Origin: an uncultured Collinsella sp.
Lineage (GTDB): Bacteria > Actinomycetota > Coriobacteriia > Coriobacteriales > Coriobacteriaceae
NCBI GenBank assembly: GCA_902492235.1
Contig: CABUKS010000030.1
Coordinates: 1 to 25,515, forward strand
DNA length: 25,515 nucleotides
Direction: 5' to 3'
This document shows positions 1-6,942 of this stretch, in pieces; within the stretch, counting starts at the first letter, position 1; the number at the start of each line of letters is the position of its first letter. A model generated the notes under the pieces. It was not told the DNA's origin, ran no database searches, and saw only the letters and a program-made list of their open reading frames with translations. Made by a program: the position numbers and the translations under genes.

Positions 1-57
1 GGCCGCGTTCATGTGCTAGAGAGCGGCAAGGTGGCAATTGATGCGCCTCGCGGCTAG
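1..57 (+). CDS. C-terminal tail of an unidentified protein (5' end outside the window)
   Basis: An open frame runs from the first base to a TAG at 55-57 and gives an 18-residue tail reading GRVHVLESGKVAIDAPRG. The pattern 'R-V-x-V-L-x-x-G-K' resembles the end of an ABC-type ATPase nucleotide-binding domain, where a similar strand precedes the C-terminus, but 18 residues are too few to assign a family. The likely terminator at 93-126 follows on the same strand, which supports this being a real 3' end. The upstream sequence is needed for identification. Confidence 0.4.
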   Translation, partial: GRVHVLESGKVAIDAPRG

Positions 58-92
58 TGGCGCACAGTACAATTTAGTCGAGTAGTCAGGGT

Positions 93-126
93 GGTCATTG
101 GCGCCAAGGCGCGCGTGACCATCTTT
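93..126 (+). terminator. Probable intrinsic terminator of the upstream gene
   Basis: GGTCA at 93-97 pairs with TGACC at 116-120, and GGCGCC/GGCGC sequences (100-112) form the inner stem across a small internal loop. ATCTTTTG follows. The stem is imperfect and the T tract is short, so this is a moderate call. Confidence 0.4.
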
Positions 127-134
127 TGCTTCGG

Positions 135-190
135 TAGTCACCTGCGACGTTCTTGAATGACTAATCGTTTAAGAACGTCGCAGGTGACTA
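135..190. repeat. Perfect 20-bp inverted repeat (long hairpin) just before the PTS EIIA gene
   Basis: The arms 135-154 and 171-190 are exact reverse complements over 20 bp. The 16-nt interior continues to pair (G155-U170, A156-U169, A157-U168, U158-G167, G159-C166, A160-U165), leaving a loop of about 4 nt, so an RNA could form a stem of about 26 bp. There is no T tract after it, so it does not look like a simple terminator. It ends only 18 nt before the ATG at 209, close to the ribosome binding site. It could be an operator, an mRNA structure controlling translation, or a mobile palindrome. Confidence 0.85.
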
Positions 191-208
191 GGTGAGAGAG
201 GTGAGCGC

Positions 209-673
209 ATGGCGGATAACGAAGCGCTGTTTACGCCTGAGCTGGTGTTTTTTGATTGGGAGTGTGCGACGCCGGGCGAGGTGTTTGCGCAGCTCGAGAG
301 CAAGCTCGCCCCGTGCGGCTACATTGCGTCCGGTTGGCTTGATGCCGTCCGCACGCGCGAGGATGCCTATCCCACGGGCCTTGCCATGCCGGCGGCCAAC
401 ATCGCCATCCCACATACTGATCCCGGATTTGTGGCTAAGCCCTATATCGCGGTGGTAAAACCTGCTGCGCCTGTGACATTCAATGCTATGGCAGGCATGG
501 GTGCTCCCGTGCCGGCACAGATCATCATCAATCTGGGCATTGCCGAGCCGGGCGGTCAGGTCGAGGCCCTGCAAGCGCTCATGAATATCTTTATGGATGC
601 CGACGCCGCAGCCGATGTGCTTGGCCAGACCACGTCCCAAGGCATGGTCGACGCCATCCGCCGCCACTTCTAA
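209..673 (+). CDS. PTS EIIA type-2 (fructose/mannitol/galactitol-like) domain protein
   Basis: This 154-residue protein matches the size and layout of a stand-alone EIIA domain of the fructose/mannitol superfamily, closest in style to galactitol EIIA (GatA). The phosphorylatable histidine lies in the motif NIAIPHTD at about residues 65-72, which fits the family pattern 'h-A-h-P-H'. In such systems EIIA takes phosphate from HPr and passes it to EIIB during sugar import. No EIIB or EIIC gene is visible in this window, so the membrane partner is either upstream or elsewhere, or the protein has a regulatory role. The ATG at 209 is preceded by a purine-rich GAGAGAGGTGAG ribosome binding region. 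A long perfect hairpin ends 18 nt upstream and may affect expression. Confidence 0.85.
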   Translation: MADNEALFTPELVFFDWECATPGEVFAQLESKLAPCGYIASGWLDAVRTREDAYPTGLAMPAANIAIPHTDPGFVAKPYIAVVKPAAPVTFNAMAGMGAPVPAQIIINLGIAEPGGQVEALQALMNIFMDADAAADVLGQTTSQGMVDAIRRHF

Positions 674-690
674 GGTGGAGATGCCCCCTT

Positions 691-707
691 TGCACCAAAA
701 TGGTGCA
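691..707. promoter_or_regulatory. Small perfect palindrome between the EIIA and foldase genes
   Basis: TGCACCA at 691-697 pairs with TGGTGCA at 701-707 around AAA. A further TGCACCA occurs at 725-731. No T tract follows the hairpin. It may be a weak terminator for the EIIA gene or an operator for the following gene; the sequence does not decide between these. Confidence 0.4.
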
Positions 708-798
708 GATTAACCTGTGTCCCATGCACCAGGTGTGCCGCGGGGGCTGCGTTGTGACACAATGGCGTTTGTTCGATTCGTGATGCGAAAGGCCAAAC

Positions 799-2022
799 AT
801 GGCAAATAAGAAAAAGAACTCCGAGGCCGCACCGACGCCCGAGCAACAGGCTCGCGCCGCCTCCAGCTCTCGTAAGAAACAGCGCAAGACCTATGTGTCC
901 AAAACCGTCAAGATCATCCTAGTGGTCATCGGCGTGCTAGCGATGCTGCTTTCCGTCTCGGCCATGGCGTGCTCCGGTCTCATGTCGCAGACCGAAAGCG
1001 CCAACTCGGGCTATAAGCTCACTGGTGGCGTGGCTGCTACCATCAATGGCACCAACCTCACTGAGGACACCGTGACCAAGCAGATCATGAGCATGCGTAC
1101 GTCCTACGGCTACACCAAGGACAAAGACTGGGCGCAGTACCTGGTCGACAACGACCTCACGCCCAAAAAATATCGCAAGCAGCTCATCGACTCCTACACG
1201 CAGCAGATTCTGCTTCAGCAAGCGCAGAAGGAAAACGGCGTGACCGTCTCGGACGAGGAGGTCGAGAAGGCCTGGAAGGACGCCTGCAAGAGCGCCGGCG
1301 GCGCCAAGGCCTTTAAGAAGACGCTTAAGACCTACGGCTACACCGAGGACACCTACAAGGACTCGCTCAAGGAGAGCCTGGCGCAGCAGAAACTCAAGGA
1401 TGCGGTAACGCCTACAAGCAAGCCCAAGGACAGCGAGATTGTCGATTACATCAACGAGAACCTGTCCAACTACAATGACGCCCGTCGCTCGTCGAATATT
1501 CTGATCAAGGTCGATTCCGACGCCTCCGACGAGGACAAGGCCGCCGCCAAGGCCAAGGCGCAGGAGTGCCTGGACAAGATTAACTCTGGCGAGCTGAGCT
1601 TTGAGGACGCCGTAAAGCAGTACTCCGACGATACCGGCTCCAAGGATAAGAAGGGCGATGTGGGCTGGGACAAGCTCACCACCTTCGTCGACAGCTACCA
1701 GGCAGCGCTCGAGGGGCTCAACAAGGGCGATGTGAGCGACGTTGTCGAGTCGACCTATGGTTACCACATCATCAAGTGCACCGACTACTTCCATGTCGAT
1801 AATCAGGTCGATAACATTAAGCAGGTACCCAAGGACATCAAGAAGTACGTCTCCAACGTGGTGAAGACGCAGGCGGCAAGTACCGCGTACAGCGAGTGGC
1901 TGGAGCAGTACAAGAAGGACGCCGACATCACCGTTAACCCCATGCCCAAGGACGTGCCCTATAACGTGAGCCTGAAGGGCGTCACCAAGAGTTCGACCGA
2001 CGAAGCGTCGACGACTGAGTAA
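799..2022 (+). CDS. Membrane-anchored peptidyl-prolyl isomerase, PrsA/SurA-like (parvulin domain)
   Basis: A 407-residue extracytoplasmic foldase. It begins with a lysine/alanine-rich cytoplasmic tail (about 1-36), followed by one hydrophobic segment (about 37-56). Cys58 sits in SAMAC, a poor lipobox, so the protein may be a lipoprotein or simply a type II membrane anchor. Residues about 75-215 resemble a SurA/PrsA N-terminal chaperone region, with an 'ATINGTNLTEDTV' start typical of this family. Residues about 229-335 form a PpiC rotamase domain, including 'FEDAVKQYSDD', 'GDVGW' and 'YGYHIIK'. The likely role is folding secreted proteins at the outer face of the membrane. The region after the rotamase is lysine-rich and ends in a Ser/Thr tail. 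A GAAAGG ribosome binding site precedes the ATG. The next gene starts 55 nt downstream. Confidence 0.88.
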   Translation: MANKKKNSEAAPTPEQQARAASSSRKKQRKTYVSKTVKIILVVIGVLAMLLSVSAMACSGLMSQTESANSGYKLTGGVAATINGTNLTEDTVTKQIMSMRTSYGYTKDKDWAQYLVDNDLTPKKYRKQLIDSYTQQILLQQAQKENGVTVSDEEVEKAWKDACKSAGGAKAFKKTLKTYGYTEDTYKDSLKESLAQQKLKDAVTPTSKPKDSEIVDYINENLSNYNDARRSSNILIKVDSDASDEDKAAAKAKAQECLDKINSGELSFEDAVKQYSDDTGSKDKKGDVGWDKLTTFVDSYQAALEGLNKGDVSDVVESTYGYHIIKCTDYFHVDNQVDNIKQVPKDIKKYVSNVVKTQAASTAYSEWLEQYKKDADITVNPMPKDVPYNVSLKGVTKSSTDEASTTE

Positions 2023-2076
2023 TCATGGGGCGGTGCCCGCGTGAGTGCCGCCCACGCTATTGAGGAGGATTTACAG

Positions 2077-2520
2077 ATGACCAACGAAGAGCTGCAGAAG
2101 GAAATGATCGCAGCCATGAAGGCTAAGGACAAGGTTCGCCTGTCCATCATTCGCCAGGTCAAGGCCGAGGTGAAGAATATTGAAGTCAACGAGCGCCGCG
2201 ATGTGACCGAGGAAGACGTCAACAACATGATCAAGCGTCTGATTAAGCAGACGAGCGAGACGCTGGAGATGTCCATCAAGGCCGGCACCGACCAAGAGCG
2301 TACCGACAATTTGACCGAGCAGGTCAAGATTCTGGAGAGCCTGCTGCCCGCGCAGGTTTCGGGTGAGGAGCTCGAGGCCCTGATCGAGCAGGTCATCGCC
2401 GAGCTGGGTGCGACCTCTAAGAAGCAGATGGGCCAGGTCATGGGCGCTCTGGGCAAGGCCACTGGCGGCAACTTCGATAAGCCGGCAGCAGCAAAGATCG
2501 TCGGCGCTAAACTCGCGTAG
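2077..2520 (+). CDS. GatB/YqeY domain protein
   Basis: A 147-residue protein of the YqeY family, named for similarity to the tail domain of the amidotransferase subunit GatB. The start LQKEMIAAMKAKDKVRLSIIR and the stretch from residue 90 on (ESLLPAQVS, KKQMGQVMGAL) are characteristic, and the length is normal for the family. Its cellular role is not firmly established; a tRNA-linked function is suggested by the GatB relation. The frame is open from an upstream GTG at 2041, but the ATG at 2077 has a strong AGGAGG at 2063-2068 with 8-nt spacing and starts exactly where the family starts, so it was chosen. A clear terminator follows at 2550-2580. Confidence 0.9.
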   Translation: MTNEELQKEMIAAMKAKDKVRLSIIRQVKAEVKNIEVNERRDVTEEDVNNMIKRLIKQTSETLEMSIKAGTDQERTDNLTEQVKILESLLPAQVSGEELEALIEQVIAELGATSKKQMGQVMGALGKATGGNFDKPAAAKIVGAKLA

Positions 2521-2549
2521 GGGCCGAGCGGTACATAGTTGATGTTGAG

Positions 2550-2580
2550 GGGGCGTGACCATTGCGGTCGCGCCCCTTTT
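2550..2580 (+). terminator. Intrinsic terminator after the YqeY gene
   Basis: GGGGCGTGACC (2550-2560) pairs with GGTCGCGCCCC (2566-2576) with one G-U pair and a 5-nt loop, followed by TTTT. Confidence 0.85.
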
Positions 2581-2591
2581 GCTGGGCTGGG

Positions 2592-2662
2592 CACTCATTG
2601 GGGACAGGCTTAAATGAGTGCCCAATGAGTGGGTACTCATTTAAGCCTGTCCCCAATGAGTG
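2592..2662. repeat. Inverted doublet of GGGACAG-loop hairpins
   Basis: Arms 2592-2619 and 2635-2662 are exact reverse complements over 28 bp with a 15-nt centre. Each arm is itself a hairpin: CACTCATT (2592-2599) pairs with AATGAGTG (2613-2620) around a loop holding GGGGACAGG, and the right half mirrors this with CCTGTCCCC. It therefore has the structure of two small palindromes in inverted orientation, and shares the loop heptamer with the elements at 5799, 6475, 6823 and 9343. It lies directly behind a normal terminator, so termination is not its obvious purpose. Confidence 0.9.
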
Positions 2663-2725
2663 GGTGGAAGGTTGCGGGTTCTTTACGGGAATGTAGTGTG
2701 GGCTGCGGAAATGCGGTTCTTTCCG

Positions 2726-2731
2726 TACAAT
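2726..2731 (+). promoter_or_regulatory. Possible -10 element of the amino-acid ABC transporter operon
   Basis: TACAAT at 2726-2731 lies 36 nt upstream of the ATPase start, in a gap following a terminator where a promoter is expected. I see no convincing -35 box at 16-18 nt, so this is tentative. Confidence 0.35.
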
Positions 2732-2766
2732 AGTTCAACTCGTGTAAACGCAGGGAAGGGACATTC

Positions 2767-3498
2767 ATGGCAGACATGATCGAGATCAAGCATCTCAACA
2801 AGTACTTTGGCGACCTGCATGTGCTCAAAGATATCAATCTCACCGTCAAGCGCGGCGAGAAGCTCGTAATGATCGGGCCTTCCGGTTCGGGTAAGTCGAC
2901 GCTCATCCGTTGCGTCGATTATCTGGAGGAGCCCACGTCGGGCGAGGTCGTCATCGACGGTACGTCGCTCACCAAAAAGAATCACCTGGAGATGGCTCGC
3001 AAGTATAGTTCCATGGTGTTTCAGCAGTTCAACCTGTATCCCAACATGACGGTGCTGGGCAACCTGACGCTCGCGCCCATCAAGCTGCAAAAGAAGAGCA
3101 AGGAGGAGGCGACCGAGATCGCCATCGCCGCGCTCAAGCGCGTCGGCATGGCGCATAAGGCCGGCGAGTATCCGCAGAATCTCTCGGGTGGTCAGCAGCA
3201 GCGCATCGCCATCGCCCGTGCCCTGTGCACCAAGCAGCCCATCATCCTGTTTGACGAGCCGACCTCGGCGCTCGACCCCGAGATGGTCCAGGAGGTTCTG
3301 GACGTTATGATTGAGCTCGCGCAGGAGGACATCACCATGATCTGCGTGACGCACGAGATGGGCTTTGCGCGCCAGGTGGCCGACCGCGTCATCTTTATGG
3401 AGGACGGCCGCATTCTGGAGGAGGGCACGCCCGAGCACTTCTTCGATAACCCTGAGAACCCGCGCTGCCGCGAGTTCCTGTCCAAGATTCTGCACTAG
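2767..3498 (+). CDS. Polar amino-acid ABC transporter ATP-binding protein (GlnQ-type)
   Basis: This 243-residue ATPase powers import by the two permeases encoded downstream. All ABC motifs are present: Walker A GPSGSGKST at 37-45, Q-loop FQQFNL at 85-90, signature LSGGQQQR at 139-146, Walker B and D-loop ILFDEPTSALD at about 160-170, and the switch histidine in VTHEMGFA at about 196. The 'FNLYPNMTVLGNL' and 'THEMGFA' stretches are typical of the GlnQ/ArtP family of polar amino-acid importers. It is the first gene of a four-gene operon and is followed within 10 nt by the substrate-binding protein. Ribosome binding site GGAAGGG lies 8 nt before the ATG. The substrate cannot be read from this subunit. 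Confidence 0.93.
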   Translation: MADMIEIKHLNKYFGDLHVLKDINLTVKRGEKLVMIGPSGSGKSTLIRCVDYLEEPTSGEVVIDGTSLTKKNHLEMARKYSSMVFQQFNLYPNMTVLGNLTLAPIKLQKKSKEEATEIAIAALKRVGMAHKAGEYPQNLSGGQQQRIAIARALCTKQPIILFDEPTSALDPEMVQEVLDVMIELAQEDITMICVTHEMGFARQVADRVIFMEDGRILEEGTPEHFFDNPENPRCREFLSKILH

Positions 3499-3506
3499 GT
3501 GCGGTG

Positions 3507-4382
3507 ATGGACATGACGGATATGACGAGGGCGGCCGTGTCGCGCCGTCACTTTTTGCAGCTGGCGGGCGCCGGCATGCTCGCGCTGACGGGGACCGCGC
3601 TTATCGGTTGCGGCAACTCCACCAGCGGCGAGGGCTCCGACAAGGGGTCCAAGCTTGCGGCCATCAAGTCGCATGGCCATCTGAATGCCGGCGTTAAGAA
3701 GGACGTTCCCGGCTACGGTTATTACGACACCGCCAAGGGCCGCTTTGAGGGCATGGAAGTCGATTTGTGCTACCAGATCGCCGCTGCCGTCTTTGGCGTG
3801 AGCTACAAGGAGGCCCGCGCCCGGGAGCTTGTCGAGTTTACCGACGTAACGCCCAAGACACGCGGCCCGCTGATTGATAACGGCCAACTCGACGTGGTCG
3901 CGGCGACCTACACCATCACCGACGAGCGCAAGAAGAGCTGGGATTTCTCGACGCCGTACCGCACCGACTACGTGGGACTCATGGTCAAGAAGCGTTCGGG
4001 CTTTACCTCGATTGAGGACCTGGACGGCAAGGTCATTGGCGTGAGCCAGGGTGCCACCACGCAGGGCCTGATCGAGCAGATGATCAAGGACAACGGCTTT
4101 AGCTGCAAGCCCGAGTTTAGGGCCTTTAGCGGCTATCCCATCATCAAGAGTTCGCTCGACGCCGGCAATATCGACGTCTTTGCCATGGACCGCTCCACGC
4201 TGGCCGGTTACATGAACGAGACCGTTGAGCTACTGCAGCCCGAGGTCAAGTTTGGCGAGCAGGGCTACGGCGTGGCGACCAAGAAGGCCTGCGACCTTTC
4301 GGCCGTGGTCGATCAGGTGATTTGCGATCGCCTGGCCGATGGCTGGCTCGACCAAGAGGTCAAGACCTGGGGTCTTGTATAG
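3507..4382 (+). CDS. Amino-acid ABC transporter substrate-binding lipoprotein (SBP family 3)
   Basis: An extracytoplasmic receptor of about 291 residues that delivers a polar amino acid to the permeases. The N-terminus carries a twin-arginine motif, SRRHFLQL (residues 12-19), then a hydrophobic stretch and a lipobox ending ALIGC at Cys35, so it is probably Tat-exported and lipid-anchored. The mature part has family-3 features: a GFEVDL-like site (here FEGMEVDLCYQIA), 'EFTDVTPKTRGPLIDNGQLD', and 'AATYTITDERKKSWDFSTPY', the usual ligand-binding strip. The start is uncertain: GTG 3504, ATG 3507 and ATG 3513 are all in frame. ATG 3507 was chosen because AGGTG at 3497-3501 gives 5-nt spacing. Ligand specificity (glutamine, glutamate, cystine or other) is not resolved. 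Confidence 0.9.
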   Translation: MDMTDMTRAAVSRRHFLQLAGAGMLALTGTALIGCGNSTSGEGSDKGSKLAAIKSHGHLNAGVKKDVPGYGYYDTAKGRFEGMEVDLCYQIAAAVFGVSYKEARARELVEFTDVTPKTRGPLIDNGQLDVVAATYTITDERKKSWDFSTPYRTDYVGLMVKKRSGFTSIEDLDGKVIGVSQGATTQGLIEQMIKDNGFSCKPEFRAFSGYPIIKSSLDAGNIDVFAMDRSTLAGYMNETVELLQPEVKFGEQGYGVATKKACDLSAVVDQVICDRLADGWLDQEVKTWGLV

Positions 4383-4407
4383 GCGCATCGTCCAAGGAAG
4401 GAATCAA

Positions 4408-5154
4408 ATGCTCGAAGGATTGTTTGACGCCGACCGCTGGTCGACGACATTTCAAAACATGGGGCCCTTTTGGGAGGGCTTTGGCGTGACGCTGCGGGTG
4501 GTCGTTGCCGGTCTGCTGCTGTCGCTGGTGCTGGGCACGCTGCTGGGCGTGTTCTCTACCACTCGCTCGCGCGTGCTGCGCGCCATAAGCCGCGTGTACG
4601 TGGAGTTTTACCAGAACACCCCGTTGCCCGTACAGGTGCTCTTTATGTACATGGCCGGTCCGCAGTTTTTGCAGGCCATAACCGGTGCCGACCAGCCGGT
4701 GCGCATCGCGCCGTTCGTGCTGGGCTTCTTGGGCGTGGGCCTGTATCACGCGGCCTACATTTCGGAGGTCATCCGCACCGGTATCGAGGCGGTTCCGCGC
4801 GGTCAGATGGAGGCGGCCCAGAGCCAGGGATTCACACGTGCTCAGTCGTACTGGTACATCGTGCTGCCCCAGACATTCAAGATCATTCTGCCGCCGCTGT
4901 GTAACCAGGCGCTCAACCTGGTCAAGAACACGTCGGTGCTGGCGCTTGTGGCCGGCGGCGACCTTATGTACCGTTCTGACAACTTTGTGAGTCTGTACGG
5001 TTACCTGCAGGGATACATCGTCTGCTGCCTTATGTACTTCATCATCTGCTTTCCGCTCGCCATGCTGGTGCAGTGGCTCGAGCGCCGCTCCAAGGAGCGT
5101 CCGCGCGGCGTGAGCCTGGCCGAGCTGGGGCTCGACAACGTAGAGGAGGCCTAG
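4408..5154 (+). CDS. Amino-acid ABC transporter permease, first subunit
   Basis: A 248-residue membrane subunit of the His/Glu/Gln/Arg-type permease family (HisM/GlnP). Hydrophobic segments lie at about 25-50, 70-90, 102-122 and 200-230. The cytoplasmic coupling motif EAAQSQGF starts at residue 135 and is followed by YIVLPQ, the classic EAA-loop pattern that contacts the ATPase. The family-typical 'EFYQNTPLPVQ' stretch is at about 66-76. The frame is open further upstream, but the ATG at 4408 has AAGGAAGGA at 4394-4402 and follows the stop of the binding protein, so it is the likely start. The second permease begins 3 nt after the stop. Confidence 0.92.
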   Translation: MLEGLFDADRWSTTFQNMGPFWEGFGVTLRVVVAGLLLSLVLGTLLGVFSTTRSRVLRAISRVYVEFYQNTPLPVQVLFMYMAGPQFLQAITGADQPVRIAPFVLGFLGVGLYHAAYISEVIRTGIEAVPRGQMEAAQSQGFTRAQSYWYIVLPQTFKIILPPLCNQALNLVKNTSVLALVAGGDLMYRSDNFVSLYGYLQGYIVCCLMYFIICFPLAMLVQWLERRSKERPRGVSLAELGLDNVEEA

Positions 5155-5157
5155 CGC

Positions 5158-5796
5158 ATGGAAATCTTCAACGCGACCAACCTGCTCTACATTTGGGGCG
5201 GCTTTGTTAAGACGATCGAGATCTCGGCGCTGTCGATCTTTTTCTCGCTCATCTTTGGCACGGTGCTGGCGCTCGTTAAAAGCTATACGCCCCGCCCGTT
5301 CCGTATTTTGGTGAGCGCCTATATCGAGCTGTTCCGTTGCACGCCGAACCTGCTGTGGATCCTGTTTATCTACTTTACAGTGCAGGGTTTGGACATTGTG
5401 ATTTCGACCATCGCCTTTACGTTGTTTACCAGCGCTGTTATGGCCGAGATTGTGCGCGGCGGCCTCAACTCGATTCCGCGCGGCCAGTTTGAGGCGGCGC
5501 AGAGCCAGGGCTTCGGCTTCTTTGCCACCATGCGCTACATCATTCTGCCGCAGACGTTTAAGACGATCATTCCGGCGCTGTTTAGCCAGTGCACGACCGT
5601 CATTAAGGACAGCTCGTATCTTTCGGGCATTAACGTGGCCGAGCTCATGTACACGGCAAACGTCGTGATGGCCCACGCGATCGATCTGTCGCAGGTGCTC
5701 ATGCTCTACGGCCTGGTGTTTGCGATGTACTTTGTGCTCAACTTTGGTATCTCGTTGCTGATTCGCGCATATCAGAGGCGAATGGTGGCAGCGTAG
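5158..5796 (+). CDS. Amino-acid ABC transporter permease, second subunit
   Basis: A 212-residue partner permease in the same family as its upstream neighbour, indicating a heterodimeric channel. The EAA motif is EAAQSQGF at about 112-119, followed by YIILPQ, and the 'ELFRCTPNLLWILF' stretch matches the family's conserved N-T-P region. Several hydrophobic segments cover most of the chain. Only 3 nt separate it from the preceding stop codon, so translation is probably coupled. A small palindrome of the GGGACAG-loop type begins 2 nt after its stop codon. It completes the set of ATPase, binding protein and two permeases. Confidence 0.92.
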   Translation: MEIFNATNLLYIWGGFVKTIEISALSIFFSLIFGTVLALVKSYTPRPFRILVSAYIELFRCTPNLLWILFIYFTVQGLDIVISTIAFTLFTSAVMAEIVRGGLNSIPRGQFEAAQSQGFGFFATMRYIILPQTFKTIIPALFSQCTTVIKDSSYLSGINVAELMYTANVVMAHAIDLSQVLMLYGLVFAMYFVLNFGISLLIRAYQRRMVAA

Positions 5797-5798
5797 AA

Positions 5799-5827
5799 TG
5801 TGGCAAAGGGACAGCCCCTTTGTCACA
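5799..5827. repeat. Single GGGACAG-loop hairpin
   Basis: Arms 5799-5810 and 5816-5827 pair over 12 bp with one G-U, around a short loop; the junction reads AAAGGGACAGCCCCTTT. It lies between the second permease and the kinase-like gene, ending 17 nt before the latter's ATG. Without a T tract it is unlikely to terminate. The core CAAAGGGACAG..CCTTTG is the same as in the elements at 6475 and 6823. Confidence 0.75.
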
Positions 5828-5844
5828 TAGAGAAAGGAATCGCG

Positions 5845-6468
5845 ATGAGCGATCTGGAGAACAAGAAGAATCCTGTGGTCATTACCATCGCGCGCGACTT
5901 TGGCGCCGAGGGCCACGAGATTGGTCGCATGCTTGCCGACGAGTTGGGGATTCCGCTGTACGATAACGAGCTGCTGGTGCGTGCGTCGCTGCGCGCGGGC
6001 GAGTCGCTCGACAAGATGGCCGCCTACGACGAGCGCCTGGCCGTGGAGAACATGGCGTTTCTGCCCGACCGCTACGATGCGCGTTCGTACTCGGATAAGT
6101 TGTTCCAAAAGATGAGCCAGGTGATTTTGGATCTGGGCGAGACCGAGAGCTGCATTATCGAAGGCCGTCTGTCCGATTACCTGTTGCGCAACAACCCCAA
6201 TCACATTGCCGTGCTGGTGACCGCACCCTTTGAGGATCGCGTCGAGATCGTGCGCAAAAAGCGCGGCCTTAACAAAAAGAAGGGCGCCAAGCTGGTCAAG
6301 CAGCAGCAGAAGGCGCGCGAGGCGTTCTATAAGCGCTACAGCGCCGGAAAGTGGAAGATGACGAGCGGCAAGGACATCGTCGTCAACCGCGCCAAGCTGG
6401 GCCGCGAGGGCTGCAAAGACGTTATCGCCGCAGCCTACCGCTACAAGGTGGCGCAGTTCGAAGGCTAG
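5845..6468 (+). CDS. Cytidylate-kinase-like family protein
   Basis: A 207-residue P-loop protein of the cytidylate kinase-like family (AAA-type cytidylate kinase 2). The N-terminal strand VVITIARDFGAEGHEIG (11-27) matches this family's nucleotide-binding start, and 'IIEGRLSDYLL' near 105-114 matches its second conserved region. A lysine/arginine-rich middle (about 138-165) would form the lid and phosphate contacts. Its substrate is unknown; family members are annotated by similarity only and true CMP kinases are a separate branch. The frame is open from 5800, but that N-terminus would simply translate the palindrome, and ATG 5845 has AGAAAGGAAT upstream. It follows the transporter operon by 48 nt, and two terminators follow it. 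Confidence 0.82.
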   Translation: MSDLENKKNPVVITIARDFGAEGHEIGRMLADELGIPLYDNELLVRASLRAGESLDKMAAYDERLAVENMAFLPDRYDARSYSDKLFQKMSQVILDLGETESCIIEGRLSDYLLRNNPNHIAVLVTAPFEDRVEIVRKKRGLNKKKGAKLVKQQQKAREAFYKRYSAGKWKMTSGKDIVVNRAKLGREGCKDVIAAAYRYKVAQFEG

Positions 6469-6474
6469 CCGACC

Positions 6475-6518
6475 AAAACCACCGCAAAGGGGACAGGTAC
6501 CTTTGTGGTGGTTTTTGT
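6475..6518 (+). terminator. GGGACAG-loop hairpin that also reads as a terminator
   Basis: Arms 6475-6490 and 6500-6515 pair over 16 bp with one G-U; the loop reads GGACAGGTA. The sequence continues TGTTTT, so on the plus strand it can act as an intrinsic terminator for the kinase-like gene. Its core is shared, in opposite orientation, with the palindrome at 6823-6860. Confidence 0.8.
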
Positions 6519-6523
6519 TTTAG

Positions 6524-6566
6524 GCCGAGGGGAAGGCTTTGGCGGCAGTGCCTATCCTCGGCTTTT
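6524..6566 (+). terminator. Second, weaker terminator-like hairpin
   Basis: GCCGAGG (6524-6530) pairs with CCTCGGC (6556-6562), with an inner AGGC/GCCT stem, followed by TTTT. Confidence 0.55.
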
Positions 6567-6571
6567 GCAAA

Positions 6572-6789
6572 ATCTCGATCTGTAACACCAAGCCAGCGAA
6601 AATGGCTCTAACTGTTACAGATTTAGATGACCCGTTCGGCCGTCAGCCCAACGTCTTGATCTGTAACACCAGGCGGCATATTTGGTCTCTAACTGTTACA
6701 GATTGAGATGCAGCGTGGACGGCCGGCACAATATCTCAATCTGTAACAACTGCAAGGCTCAACGGGCTCCAGGTGTTACAGATTGAGAC
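6572..6789. repeat. Three tandem palindromic units with CTGTAACA/TGTTACAG arms
   Basis: Unit 1 spans 6572-6628, unit 2 spans 6654-6708 and unit 3 spans 6733-6789. Each has an outer arm ending in GATCTGTAACA or AATCTGTAACA and the matching TGTTACAGATT arm, with 13-15 of about 16 positions paired. The interiors (about 25 nt) differ between units; unit 1 has a nested AGCCA/TGGCT stem. Starts are spaced 82 and 79 nt apart, with unrelated GC-rich spacers. The interiors are inside palindromes, and the arms are not exact direct repeats with uniform spacers, so this is not a CRISPR. The cluster fills the gap between convergent genes. Confidence 0.88.
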
Positions 6790-6822
6790 AAACATCGGAA
6801 TCGGTTCGCCGGCCAGGCTCCC

Positions 6823-6860
6823 GACCACCACAAAGGTTCACTGTCCCCTTTGTGGGGGTC
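6823..6860. repeat. GGGACAG-loop hairpin in opposite orientation to the one at 6475
   Basis: Arms 6823-6836 and 6847-6860 pair over 14 bp with one mismatch. Read on the minus strand, the core is CAAAGGGGACAG followed by CCTTTGTGGTGG, nearly the same as the plus-strand core at 6475-6515. Together the two copies bracket the triple repeat. Confidence 0.8.
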
Positions 6861-6876
6861 TGGGCGGCCGGTATAG

Positions 6877-6914
6877 AAAAGGTCCCCGCCGGGCGTGTGC
6901 TCGACGGGGACTTT
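6877..6914 (-). terminator. Terminator of the nfnA-nfnB operon
   Basis: GTCCCCG (6882-6888) pairs with CGGGGAC (6905-6911), extended by AAAG/CTTT pairs. On the minus strand the stem is followed by CTTTTC. It lies 29 nt past the nfnB stop codon. Confidence 0.7.
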
Positions 6915-6942
6915 GCCGTTTGGTGGCTAGCGCTGTAGGTGA

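Noticed and set aside
5800..5844. N-terminal extension of the cytidylate-kinase-like protein
   Set aside because: It would translate the GGGACAG hairpin; ATG 5845 has a good ribosome binding site and fits the family start.
4360..6204. 614-codon open frame on the minus strand
   Set aside because: Antisense to two clear permeases and the kinase-like gene; the His/Arg/Gln-rich product has no motifs. It arises from GC-biased codons.
6572..6789. CRISPR array
   Set aside because: Only three units, each itself a palindrome with variable interior and unequal spacing; no cas genes in the window.
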